The translations under genes were made by a program, and so were the position numbers. Shown here piece by piece: positions 7,098 through 16,700 of a stretch of 50,775 nucleotides of DNA (its first letter is position 1; every line of letters begins with the position of its first letter). Source of the stretch: Clostridia bacterium (lineage in GTDB: Bacteria > Bacillota > Clostridia > Oscillospirales > CAG-272). The stretch lies in the NCBI GenBank assembly GCA_017452545.1, contig JAFTME010000003.1, positions 1-50,775 of the forward strand, given 5' to 3'. A model generated the notes under the pieces. It was not told where the DNA came from. It saw only the letters and a program-made list of their open reading frames with translations, and did no database searches.

Positions 7098-10000
7098 TCA
7101 GATCACGCGTTTGAAATAGTGGAGATAGAGGCGCTTGCCTGCAGGCAGGCGCTTTTTCTTTTGCGTGATCAGCGTCAGATAGAATTGTGCGAGATCTGCC
7201 ATGGCATCGGCGGGCATGCCGTAGCCGAATTCCTCGGCGGCGACTGCCTCCAGAATATCTCCGATGCAGGTCTTACTGACGACCTCCTTATCCCCCGTGG
7301 CGCCGTCGGCGTATTCCATCGGATAGCCGAAGGTGTCCTCGTAGGCAAAGGAAATGCGCTTTGCATAAGCCTCGCGCAGCTCTCCCTTTTCGGGTGCGGT
7401 GCCGTACAGGGCGAGCAGCTCCAGCGTCTGGCGAATCAGCTTGGCTGCGACCTCGGCGCGGTGCTCCTCGGTATCGAACACGTGCTCCGCGCGGGCGATG
7501 GTATCCTTGGCAAGCTGCTCTCGTGCCTCTTGCGCGCGTTTTGCCTTGCGCAGGAAGCGAACGATCAGCACGATAACGGTGATCAGCACCAGCAGGACAG
7601 CAAGTGTCAGCAGAATGCCCTTGATCAGCGCTTCCCAGTTGAAGGGGATCTCCTCTCCGTTGCCGCCGGGAATATCCACGGGCGGTACGGGAGGCAGGAT
7701 CGACGGATCGTCATCCGGCTTTTCGGGCGTATCATCGGGCGTGGTGATCACAGGGCCCATGATCTCTGCCGAGGTGGATTTTTTGCCGTACAGATCGACG
7801 TAATAGGCGGGGGTGGTTTCATAGACGATCCAGCCGATGCCGTCGTACCAAACCTCGATCCAGGCGTGCTTATCGTTATCCTGGACGTCGCCGACGAAGC
7901 GACCAAGGTCATCGTCCGCATAGACGCGGCGAGTATATTCGTTACAGATATAGCCCTCAACGTAGCGCACGGGAATATCCAGCTCACGCAGCAGCAGGGC
8001 GGCGGCAGAGGCAAACTGCACGCAGTAGCCCTCCCTCGTTACGGTCAGGAAATTCTCCACACCGCAAAGCGTGGGATCGCCCTCCTTGGTGATGGTCAGC
8101 GTATAGGTACAATCGTCCACGAGGCGATTGATCACCGCCATGGTCAACAGATGGCGCTGTTCATAAGCCGATGCCTCAAGTGCATCACGGGTTGCAGCCT
8201 CGGAGAGCTGATAAGGCTGCGCACCCGGCAGCAGCTCGCCGCGCACGCGCTTGCCGGTCTCCTCGTCGATATACGAGTCGGCAAAGCAATCGTCGGGGTA
8301 ACTGCCGGTCAGGATCTCCTGCGCCAGCGCGCGGATGATCTCACTGTCGGCCTTGGAGGTATAGGTATTGTAAACAAAATCGCTATAAGCATTTGCTTCC
8401 TCAAGGAAGCGATCGATCATGGCACGGTAGACCTTATCGCCGTCCTCGACGTAGTGCTTGGCGATGCTCTCCCCGTTCGGATCGAACGTACCGGTATAGC
8501 TGCTCTTGAATGCGCGCTTATTCTTGAAGGAATTGTAGCGAGCGATCTCCTTTTCAGAGTTATTATACGCGGCGATCAGCGCAGCGACGTTGTGATACCA
8601 CTCTTCGTCCAGCTGCATGGGCGCGTAGACCAGCGCGGAATAATCGGCGCGCTGCTCGTCAAATTGTGAGCCTACCATAACGCCGTCGAAGAAATTGGCG
8701 TAGGGCAGCAGGTGCTTATTCAGCGATCGATATTCCAGCACGCCGTGCGCTTCGCTTGTGACGCGCGGGAGATACAGCTCCGCTCCTATCGAGCGCAGGC
8801 GCAGCACATTCGCCACGTATGCGACAAAGCCGTATTCCTCGTAGCTGTAATACTTTTCGTAAAGATCCTCCTCGACGATTTCTGCGGGCATGAACAGCTT
8901 GCAGAAGCGCTCGAAGGTTAGCTCACTCGGCATATCCTGCACGTCGTAGAGATCGCGCCACTGTGCGAGATGGTCGTCGTTTGCGGTATGCCATGCGCCG
9001 TCGATATAATCGACACCCAGCCAGCCCTGCATATACAGGTTATTATCAAACTGGGAGTAGATGCGCATCAGGTTCAGGTTTTGGAAGACCTGCGTTTCGG
9101 CGGTCGTGTCGTGCGGCTCAAAGTTTTGCTCCTCCTCGCCATAGGCGTACATCTCCATGACAGGATCGTCGCCACGCAGCACGGCAGTCACATATTCGCG
9201 GTAATAGTTCATGCGGCGGTCAATGCTCTCGATGGTATTGAAGGCGCCCTGCACGGTTACCGTCGGGAAAAACAGAAGGATGAACGACAGCAGCAGCATG
9301 GCAAAGCCGGCAAAGCCACCCATGGCAAGGCGGGCATCGGCGCCGATCCTGTCATACTTACGAACGGCAGCCAGCTGCGCGCGTTCGCGCTTACGCTCTT
9401 CCTCTTCAGGAGAGAGCGCGGGCTGCTTTTGGGAGCGACGGTTGGAGGAAAGATCGAGATAATCGTTCAGCTCGTCCTCAACCGTAACAAGTCCCGTAGC
9501 CCGGCGTTCGCGGCGACGCTCGCGGCGCTCGGCACGCGATTCCTTTTCCTGCTCCCGCTGCTCTGCCTGCGCGCGCAAGCGCTCCGGCACCTCGGGACGG
9601 TCGTCGACGAACAACGCGTGCTTCTCACGCACCAGTGCGTTGTTTTTCTTATCGTACAGGCACTGATAAGCGTACATGATCAGAATTGCCGCAAAGCCGG
9701 CGATCACGGACGTGACCGCCCAGTTGGAAACGGGGATATTAAAGGTAAAGATGGACATCAGCGTTGCCACCGAAACGATCAGCGGAACGACGATGCGGAT
9801 GCGGCGGATGAGGAAGGGCACGAACAGCAGCGCAAACAGCCAGCAAAGCGCTACGACGCCATCCGCAAGCAGCTCCTCCTGCTCAAATTCGGTGATCGGC
9901 AGCTTGATCACGCGGCTGATATAGCTGTAATAGCCCAAGCTGTACAGGCGCCGCATGATGGCGTTATACACCACCGTGACCACGTGGTCGATATAGGTCA

Positions 10001-10337
10001 GGGCGTCATCCTGCTGCAAAAGGTGCCAGAGCAGCACGCCCAAAATGGCGGTCGAGCCGATCGCGGCTGTATACCAGCGATAGCACACGACGGCAAGGAT
10101 CAGCACGGCAAGCAATGCGGGCAGGAAGGTCGCGCCGGCCTCCGACAGCTTGAAGGCAGAGGTGACAAGTGAGGTCACGCCGTTGACGGCAGCGAACACG
10201 ACCAGCATACGGCAAAGGTAACCCAGCAGTCGCATGGTCAGACTGCGCCCTGCGGCATCGGGAGGACAGATCAGCGCGGGCAGCACGCTCGCTTTGGCTT
10301 TTGCGGAGGTGGCAATTTTCTTTTTCTTGGTCATCAT
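7098..10337 (-). CDS. Membrane-anchored transglutaminase-like protein (TgpA-type)
   Basis: 1,079 residues. The N-terminal third contains about seven hydrophobic helices (roughly 30-200 and one near 345-365), with a charged Arg/Glu-rich cytosolic stretch around 250-330. A long extracellular part follows, holding a transglutaminase core: GYCVQFASA (catalytic C772) and DKHAWIEVWY (H824). The third triad position, usually Asp in a DPTP-like motif, is Glu here (VYETTP). A further helix near residue 910 and a basic cytosolic tail end the protein. It overlaps the stop of the DUF58 gene by four bases (ATGA), RBS GAAGGAGG. The moxR-DUF58-transglutaminase arrangement is widely conserved; its target is not established. 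Confidence 0.88.
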   Translation of the reverse strand: MMTKKKKIATSAKAKASVLPALICPPDAAGRSLTMRLLGYLCRMLVVFAAVNGVTSLVTSAFKLSEAGATFLPALLAVLILAVVCYRWYTAAIGSTAILGVLLWHLLQQDDALTYIDHVVTVVYNAIMRRLYSLGYYSYISRVIKLPITEFEQEELLADGVVALCWLFALLFVPFLIRRIRIVVPLIVSVATLMSIFTFNIPVSNWAVTSVIAGFAAILIMYAYQCLYDKKNNALVREKHALFVDDRPEVPERLRAQAEQREQEKESRAERRERRRERRATGLVTVEDELNDYLDLSSNRRSQKQPALSPEEEERKRERAQLAAVRKYDRIGADARLAMGGFAGFAMLLLSFILLFFPTVTVQGAFNTIESIDRRMNYYREYVTAVLRGDDPVMEMYAYGEEEQNFEPHDTTAETQVFQNLNLMRIYSQFDNNLYMQGWLGVDYIDGAWHTANDDHLAQWRDLYDVQDMPSELTFERFCKLFMPAEIVEEDLYEKYYSYEEYGFVAYVANVLRLRSIGAELYLPRVTSEAHGVLEYRSLNKHLLPYANFFDGVMVGSQFDEQRADYSALVYAPMQLDEEWYHNVAALIAAYNNSEKEIARYNSFKNKRAFKSSYTGTFDPNGESIAKHYVEDGDKVYRAMIDRFLEEANAYSDFVYNTYTSKADSEIIRALAQEILTGSYPDDCFADSYIDEETGKRVRGELLPGAQPYQLSEAATRDALEASAYEQRHLLTMAVINRLVDDCTYTLTITKEGDPTLCGVENFLTVTREGYCVQFASAAALLLRELDIPVRYVEGYICNEYTRRVYADDDLGRFVGDVQDNDKHAWIEVWYDGIGWIVYETTPAYYVDLYGKKSTSAEIMGPVITTPDDTPEKPDDDPSILPPVPPVDIPGGNGEEIPFNWEALIKGILLTLAVLLVLITVIVLIVRFLRKAKRAQEAREQLAKDTIARAEHVFDTEEHRAEVAAKLIRQTLELLALYGTAPEKGELREAYAKRISFAYEDTFGYPMEYADGATGDKEVVSKTCIGDILEAVAAEEFGYGMPADAMADLAQFYLTLITQKKKRLPAGKRLYLHYFKRVI

Positions 10338-12112
10338 CCCTGCGCCTCCTTCCCTTGTTCTGCATCGTCGGGCTGTGCACGGACGACGTCAAGACTCAAG
10401 CCGTTACCGCTGAGCAGCACTCGACAATTTTCAAGATAGGCGCGGCGCTCGGCGATATGGGCAAATCTCTGCTCTGCGTCATAGCAAAGCAGCTCGACCG
10501 CGCCGAAATTCGCACCGTCGGACAAGCCCGGCAGCGACGAAAACTCTGCAATCGTCTGCTCATCGGGCGCAGGCATGACGAAGATCTGCTTGATGCTCTG
10601 CGTATCCGCAAGCATGGTGCGCAGGCGGGTGACCTTCTGCTCGGGGCGGCAAAGCGGTGCCGTCGCAAACAGGCGGAAGATATTGTCAAAGTCGCGCTCG
10701 TCGGTCATTTCATATGCCAGGACGTCGCCCTCGGCACGGCTGTCAAACCACACAAGCAGGCAGTTGTTGCCCTGACGAAGCTCTCGCAGCACGGCGGAAA
10801 CCGCCAGCTCGATCACGCCGTCGGCGCAATATTCGTTCATATCCTCGTAATAGCGATCCTCTGCCAGCCGCTGAACGTCGACCGACGGCTCTTGGCTTGG
10901 CTGCACGGACACGCTCGGCTCGATCAGCTCGGCGGCATCCGCCTTTTTGCGGCGGCTGCGACGCTCAGCCGAGCGGATACGGCGGCGGGATTTTTCCATG
11001 ATCTCGCTATCGACGATGGCGCGGACGGTGGGATCGTCCGTCGCCTGTGTTTTCATATCGGCATCGACGGCAGTGGGCGCCGTTTTCGCAGCGTTGCGTG
11101 CCGCCTTGCGTTGACGGCGGCGGTCAGCGTCCGAGGCTTCCGCAGCAAGCGCTTCGGTCGGCACCGTATGTGCACGCGGCGGCTGCGTCGGATAATGCGC
11201 TGCCATATCGCAAAAGACGATGGCACGGTTGGAAACTCCGCTGGAATAATCGCGGACGATCAGCTCCTCGGACTTGGAGGAGAGATTCCAGTGCACGCTC
11301 TTGAGCGAGTCGCCCAAGCGGTACTCTCGGATATCCGAGATCTCAAGGCGGTCGTAGCTATAGGGAGATTTGGTGGAGCGGTTGGCGACGTCGGACACGG
11401 CCTCCGCAGAACCCTCTTCCCCTGCCCGCTTACGCGGCATGACGTAGATGGACTCAAAGCAATCCGCGTCCACACGGATGCGGAAAATGCGGAAAAAGTC
11501 GTACACATAAAAGCAGCTGACACCGACCTCGTAGGTACCGCGGAAACGGAAGGTGACACTGTTTTCCACCGAATAGACCGACAGCGGCGCCATGGAAAGG
11601 CGAGCGATCCGCTCCTCGGTGCGAACGGCGTCCGTCCGCGGGATGCGGATGATGGCATCCACGAAGGGATAGGCGAGAATGGATTCGTTGAGCACGCGGA
11701 AACGGTAATCGCACGGGCTCATTTTCTCGGTCTCCTTGGAATTGGAGACCATATAAACCTTGAGCGAGGCGCGTGCGGTCAGCGTGTACACCAGCATGGC
11801 GGGCAACAGCAGAAGCACGAACCAGAAAAACAGGTTAGACGCGCGGGAGCGCAGCACCTGCGTAAAGATCAGCGAACCGATCAGCAGCGCAAAATAACCG
11901 ATGGCTCCCTTGGTAAAGGCAAAGACACGGCGACTGTAGATGCGATCCTCCGGTTGGGCATTGGGACGCCAGGCAATATCCTGTGCCGCCACTCGCTTTT
12001 GCGCGGCGGCGTTCAACCACCGACGGATCAGCGGCAGACTCGTAACCCACCGGCAAGCACCGCTCCACGCTCGTTGCAGCCATGCCGCAGCCTTGGCAAA
12101 CGGTTGTTTCAT
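10334..12112 (-). CDS. DUF58 domain protein
   Basis: 592 residues. Two hydrophobic helices near residues 65-100 anchor it in the membrane. A DUF58 region follows; its hallmark (EYRLGDSLKSVHWN, about residues 260-275, then a SEELIVRDY stretch) is present. After this comes a basic, Arg/Ala/Lys-rich insert (about 310-390) and a von Willebrand A-like C-terminal part. In known systems DUF58 proteins act with MoxR ATPases. It begins 20 bp after moxR (RBS AAGGAAG) and is translationally coupled to the transglutaminase gene. The long charged insert is larger than in most relatives that I know. Confidence 0.85.
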   Translation of the reverse strand: MKQPFAKAAAWLQRAWSGACRWVTSLPLIRRWLNAAAQKRVAAQDIAWRPNAQPEDRIYSRRVFAFTKGAIGYFALLIGSLIFTQVLRSRASNLFFWFVLLLLPAMLVYTLTARASLKVYMVSNSKETEKMSPCDYRFRVLNESILAYPFVDAIIRIPRTDAVRTEERIARLSMAPLSVYSVENSVTFRFRGTYEVGVSCFYVYDFFRIFRIRVDADCFESIYVMPRKRAGEEGSAEAVSDVANRSTKSPYSYDRLEISDIREYRLGDSLKSVHWNLSSKSEELIVRDYSSGVSNRAIVFCDMAAHYPTQPPRAHTVPTEALAAEASDADRRRQRKAARNAAKTAPTAVDADMKTQATDDPTVRAIVDSEIMEKSRRRIRSAERRSRRKKADAAELIEPSVSVQPSQEPSVDVQRLAEDRYYEDMNEYCADGVIELAVSAVLRELRQGNNCLLVWFDSRAEGDVLAYEMTDERDFDNIFRLFATAPLCRPEQKVTRLRTMLADTQSIKQIFVMPAPDEQTIAEFSSLPGLSDGANFGAVELLCYDAEQRFAHIAERRAYLENCRVLLSGNGLSLDVVRAQPDDAEQGKEAQG

Positions 12113-12132
12113 ATATGTATGCTTCCTTTATT

Positions 12133-13095
12133 TTACTTGCCGAGATACGGAACCTCCACCGAGCGGAAGATCTCATCCAGGATGCTATCGACCGACAGGT
12201 GGTTGAGCTTTGCCTCCTGCGTCAGGATCACGCGGTGTGCGACGGCAGTACGGTACAGCGCGGCAATATCGTCGGGCAGCACGTAATCGCGGCCGCGAAG
12301 GAAGGCATACGCCTGCGACAGGCGCATGAGTGCGACAGATGCACGGGGGCTGGCGCCAAGCGACAGCGACTTATGGCGTCTGGTTGCGGAGATCAGCGAG
12401 ACGATATAGGTATAGAGCGACTCCTCGACCTTGACCTCTGCCACCTTTTTCTTGGCCTCCATGATATCTTCGGCGCAAAGCATCTGGCTCGCGGTATCCA
12501 TGGGGTTCTGTCCGCGGCGAGCGCGCAGGATCTCGACCTCCTCCTGGGGGGAGGGATAGCCCATATTCAGCTTGAAGGCAAAGCGGTCCAGCTGCGCCTC
12601 GGGCAGCGGATAAGTACCGACATAGCCTGTGGGGTTCTGGGTTGCGATGACCATAAAGGGCTCGGGCATGGGATAGGTCACGCCATCAACAGTAACCTTA
12701 TTTTCCTCCATTGCCTCCAGCAGCGCAGACTGCGTCTTGGGTGAGGCACGGTTGATCTCGTCGGCCAGCAGCAAATTGCACATAACCAGACCCGAGCGGA
12801 ACTCGAAGCTCTCCTTCTGACGGTTATAAATATTAAAGCCGGTAATGTCGGATGCCATGATGTCAGGGGTAAACTGGGCGCGGTTGAACTGCATACCCAT
12901 AACGCGGGACATGGTGGCTGCAAGCGAGGTCTTTCCCGTTCCGGGGACGTCCTCGATCAGCACATGAGAGCCGGACAGCATTGCCGTCATCAAAAGGATC
13001 ATTTCGCGGTGCTTGCCGACGATGACCTTTTCCATCTCTGCAATGGCATCAAGAATTTTCTGCTGTTCCGTGGGGGTAGTCTTTACTTCATCCAT
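12133..13095 (-). CDS. MoxR-family AAA+ ATPase
   Basis: 320 residues, the normal MoxR size. Walker A is EDVPGTGKT (48-56), Walker B LLLADEINR (108-116), sensor ATQNP (151-155) and arginine finger region LPEAQLDRF (164-172). ATG 13095 has AAGGAGG eight bases upstream; the in-frame ATG at 13116 lies before that site. MoxR proteins work as chaperones that activate or assemble partner proteins, often with VWA or DUF58 partners. It is the first gene of a three-gene operon with the DUF58 and transglutaminase genes. Confidence 0.92.
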   Translation of the reverse strand: MDEVKTTPTEQQKILDAIAEMEKVIVGKHREMILLMTAMLSGSHVLIEDVPGTGKTSLAATMSRVMGMQFNRAQFTPDIMASDITGFNIYNRQKESFEFRSGLVMCNLLLADEINRASPKTQSALLEAMEENKVTVDGVTYPMPEPFMVIATQNPTGYVGTYPLPEAQLDRFAFKLNMGYPSPQEEVEILRARRGQNPMDTASQMLCAEDIMEAKKKVAEVKVEESLYTYIVSLISATRRHKSLSLGASPRASVALMRLSQAYAFLRGRDYVLPDDIAALYRTAVAHRVILTQEAKLNHLSVDSILDEIFRSVEVPYLGK

Positions 13096-13310
13096 GAATA
13101 TAGCCTCCTTACGCATGGTTCGGGTAATAAAATACGACCGAAGCGGCAGCGCTGCTGCCCACTGCGCATTATAATACGTACATTATATCATATTTTTCGC
13201 ATATACGCGCACCCTTTGTGTGAAATTTACAAAAAAGATAAATTTAGTATCTGTTGAACAAAAGCAAAGCACCCAAATTGTACATAATGACAACGCTGCG
13301 ACGCAATAAA

Positions 13311-13335
13311 CAACCACCCGCCAAGCGGGTGGTTG
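13311..13335. repeat. Strong hairpin
   Basis: CAACCACCCGC (13311-13321) and GCGGGTGGTTG (13325-13335) form a perfect 11-bp stem with loop CAA. On the minus strand TTTATTG follows, so it could end minus-strand transcripts before the moxR promoter region. Confidence 0.7.
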
Positions 13336-13417
13336 TTCACATGCGGGCATAGCCCTCCATTCTTCGCTATGCGTAAACGCATCTATACGAACTGCCAATT
13401 GCGTGGGAGTACTTACC

Positions 13418-13571
13418 AAGCCTCCCTCCGGGAGGGAGGTGGCACGCGACAGCGTGACGGAAGGAGCCTGCGTGACTGTAACAATGCACCTGTTCTATCC
13501 CAAGTGCCAAATCTGCAGTTGCGCACTCTCCTCCACCGCCTACGGCGGAGCCCCCTCTCGGAGGGAGCCTT
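13418..13571. mobile_element. MITE-like palindromic repeat element (about 154 bp)
   Basis: The left end (AAGCCTCCCTCCGGGAGGG, 13418-13436) matches the reverse complement of the right end (13553-13571) at 17 of 19 bases. Inside are further short dyads such as CACGCGACAGCGTG and CCGCCTACGGCGG. There is no transposase. The GC-rich palindromic ends and lack of coding content resemble non-autonomous repeats scattered in Clostridial genomes. No target duplication is clear. Confidence 0.55.
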
Positions 13572-13697
13572 TTAGTTACTCTCTTCACATCAATTCTTTC
13601 GTTTTTATTTCCTTTCTCAGGTACATTTCCCCCCGCATGATTCAACTATATAATTCTTACCGAACCACGCGTCTAACGCGTGGTTTTACTATACAAA

Positions 13698-13727
13698 AAG
13701 GAACCCCTTTTTTCAAAGGGGTTCCTT
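13698..13727 (-). terminator. Terminator of the BspA-like gene
   Basis: A perfect 13-bp stem (AAGGAACCCCTTT at 13698-13710 with 13715-13727), loop TTTC. On the minus strand it lies 13 bp after the stop and is followed by TTTTTG. Confidence 0.88.
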
Positions 13728-13740
13728 CGTTGATTTTTAA

Positions 13741-16700
13741 TTATCCGATCGGCTTCTTCTTGAGGTACAGGAAGTAGAACGCTGCGCCGCCGCCTGCAAG
13801 CACTGCAAGGAGCAGTACTACAGCTGCGATGGTTCTGCCGGTCTTATTCTTGGGCTGCTCGTCGGAGCCGCCGGGGGTCTGATCGCCGCCGGAGGGATTC
13901 TGCTCGTCCTCGCCGCCGGGGGTTCCGGGACCGGGGTTGACGGGCGTGTCGTCGCCGGAGCTCTTGGGCTGCATGGTGACCTCGAGGGTCTTATCTGCGA
14001 TACCCATGGTGCCCTTAACGACCTGTCCGCCGGAGGTGTAGCTCTCCAGATCGGGGATCTGAATCTCGTAAGCGGAGCCCGCCTGAACATCCTGCGTGTA
14101 GGTGCCGAGGATCGCGCCGTTGACGTCAACATAGTTGATAGTCAGCTTATAGAAGGCACGCGTGTAGACGACCTGAACGATGGTATCCTCTACCACGCTG
14201 TCAACACGGATGTTGGTCTGCTCGGTGGTATAGCCCTCGATTGCGGGAACGGGATAGTCAACGGAAGCGCCGTACTTTGCGGTAACGGAAGCGTCCTTGA
14301 TCATCTTGTAGCCTTCGGAGTCAACCTCAACGAACTGGAAGGTGACGCGATAATCTCTGAGCTTATAGACGACGTTGACCTCAGTCTCGCCTGCGTAGGA
14401 GTTGATAACAACGGTTGCGCGGTTGGGCGACATACCGGTAACCTCGGGAGAATCCACGGAAACCTTTTCACCGAAATAGGTTTCGATGACGGCATCCTGT
14501 GCTACGCGGTAGCCATCCTCATCAACGTAGTGGATGGTCAGCGTGTAGGGTGCCTTCTTATAGGTGATGATCAGCTCCTGATCCGCCTTGATGGACTGGA
14601 TCTGGTAGGTGGGCTGGATGGGCTTATAGTGCTCAACGGCGGGAGCGTCAATGGTGACCTTGGTCATATAGTCGCCCTTGACGATGACGTCGTCGCCCAG
14701 CTTGTTGCCGTTTTCGTCCTGCAGCTTTACGGTAACGTCGAACTGCTTAACGGTATAAACGACGGTCACGATGCGGTCGCTGGTCATATTGAGAACAGAG
14801 ACCTTTTCCTGGTTGGGCGTGTAGCCCGTGATCTCGGGAGAGGTGATCTCCATGCCCTTACCAAATTCAATGCGCTGCGTCTTGGTCTCTGCCAGCGTAT
14901 TGCCGTTGACATCCTGATACTTGATGGTCAGCGTATAGACGTTGGGAATATACTTGATGGTGATGGCCTGCGTACCCGTACCGGTCAGCGTGATCTCAAC
15001 GCTGGGAGCGCTGGGCGTGAAGTTGGGTACGATGGGAGAATCGACCACGATGGTCTCGCCGATGCTGCCGGTCAGGGTGACAGAGGGAGCAGCGGTCGTA
15101 CCGTCCATATACTGATAGTGAATGATCAGCTTGGTGCCGAGAACCAGCTTTGCGTTCTTGATCTCGGTGTCAGCATTGACAACCAGCGTCGTCCACTCCT
15201 TCTCGGTGCCGTTGAAGTAAGCGGTCGTGAGGGCGGAGCAGCCGTCAAAGATGCCGGTGGTCAGGGGCTTGAGCGTACCGTTGGTCAGGTCAACGCTCTT
15301 GAGTGCGGAACAGCCGGTAAAGCTGCCCTTGCCCAGCGTGACAACGGAGGACGGGATCATAATGGTCTCAAGCGAGGTACAATTCTGGAACGCGTGGATA
15401 CCCGTAGAGGTCAGGCCCTCATTCAGCGTCACCGATTTGAGCGACGTACAAGAGGTGAAGGCGTCATCGGGGATCTTGGTCAGCGTGCCGGGGATATCGA
15501 TGGACTCAAGGCTCGAGCAACCGTAGAATACGCGGCTGCCCATGCTCGTCAGGTCGTTCGAAAGCTCAACCGTCTTAAGGTTAGTGCAGAGCTCGAATGC
15601 AGCCTCGCCGATGCTCGTGATGCTATCAGCCATCTTAATGTGCTGAATGTTCTTATCCTTGGTCAGAAGGTTGCTGCCGATACCGGTAATGCCGTTGGCA
15701 AATACGATGGTGTGGATATAGGGCAGTTCTCTCTCCCATGCCGTCTTATCGGTGACGGGGCCGTAGCCGGACAGCGTCAGAACGCCGTTTGCACGGTCAA
15801 CGGACCAGGAGATGCCGTCCACAGTGGACTGACCGGATGCGTAGCGATAAACCAGTGCGTCGGTCAGCTCGGTGTTACCGGGCTCGCACGCGGGGAGATC
15901 GTACTCCCAGACGGCTTTAACGATAGAAGAGCAGCCGGAGAACGCCTTGAGCTTAACGGTCAGCGTAGAGGTGGACTTGATGACAACACCGGTCAGGGAG
16001 GAGCAATTGTAGAATGCTTCCTCGCCAATGGTGACGAGAGTAGAGGGGAGATCCAGGAACTTGAGTGCCTTGCAGCCGTAGAACGCCCAGTAGCCGATCG
16101 AGATCAGGCCCTCGGGCAGGGTGACGGACTCAAGAGAGGTACAGTTGCAGAAGGTATAATCGCTGATGGACGTGATTCCCTCGGGAATGACGATGGTCTT
16201 CAGAGAGGTACAGTCGCGGAATGCGCTGGTACCGATCGCTTTGAGCGTATTGGGAAGGTTGATGTTTTCCAAAGAGGAGCATCCGCGGAAGGCATCGGCG
16301 CCGATGGACTCGATACCTGCATGCAGTTGAACGTTCTTCAGATCAACACAGTTCTGGAATGCGCCTGCCCCAATCGACTTGACGCTATTGGCGACGAACA
16401 CGTCAACAGCCTTGGTCATGCCACTGAAAGCGTTGGTACCGATGCGAGTAACGTCGGAGTAAACGGAAATACCCTTGACAACGGGAGCGTAAGAATACCA
16501 GGGTGTCAGCTCTGCGCGGTCATAATCGGGGATCGCGCCCGTACCCGTGATGCTCAGAGACTGCGTGTTTGCATCATAGGACCAGGTCAGCTTACCCTCG
16601 GTATTGGGAATGGTATTGGAAACGCTGGAGCCGGGCAGAGAGGGCGTAACGGGTGCGCTGGTGCGATAGGTCAGTACGCGCTCAAGGTAGGTGTTGCCCA

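Larger units (their letters stand above)
13096..13740. other. Intergenic region with hairpins and a MITE-like element
   Basis: No gene is supported. From the right it has the terminator of the BspA-like gene (13698-13727), a hairpin with 10-bp arms (13663-13672, 13676-13685), a 154-bp element with imperfect terminal inverted repeats (13418-13571), an 11-bp stem hairpin (13311-13335) and, near 13182-13187 on the minus strand, a TATAAT that could be the -10 of the moxR operon, without a clear -35. Short open frames here overlap the repeats and have no ribosome site. Confidence 0.6.

Noticed and set aside
7119..10172. Long plus-strand open frames opposite the transglutaminase gene
   Set aside because: Shadows of a GC-rich gene; no ribosome site or domain, while the minus strand has a complete transglutaminase.
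13403..13777. Open frames within the MITE-like region
   Set aside because: They only read through the palindromes and the terminator; no ribosome site and no recognisable protein.
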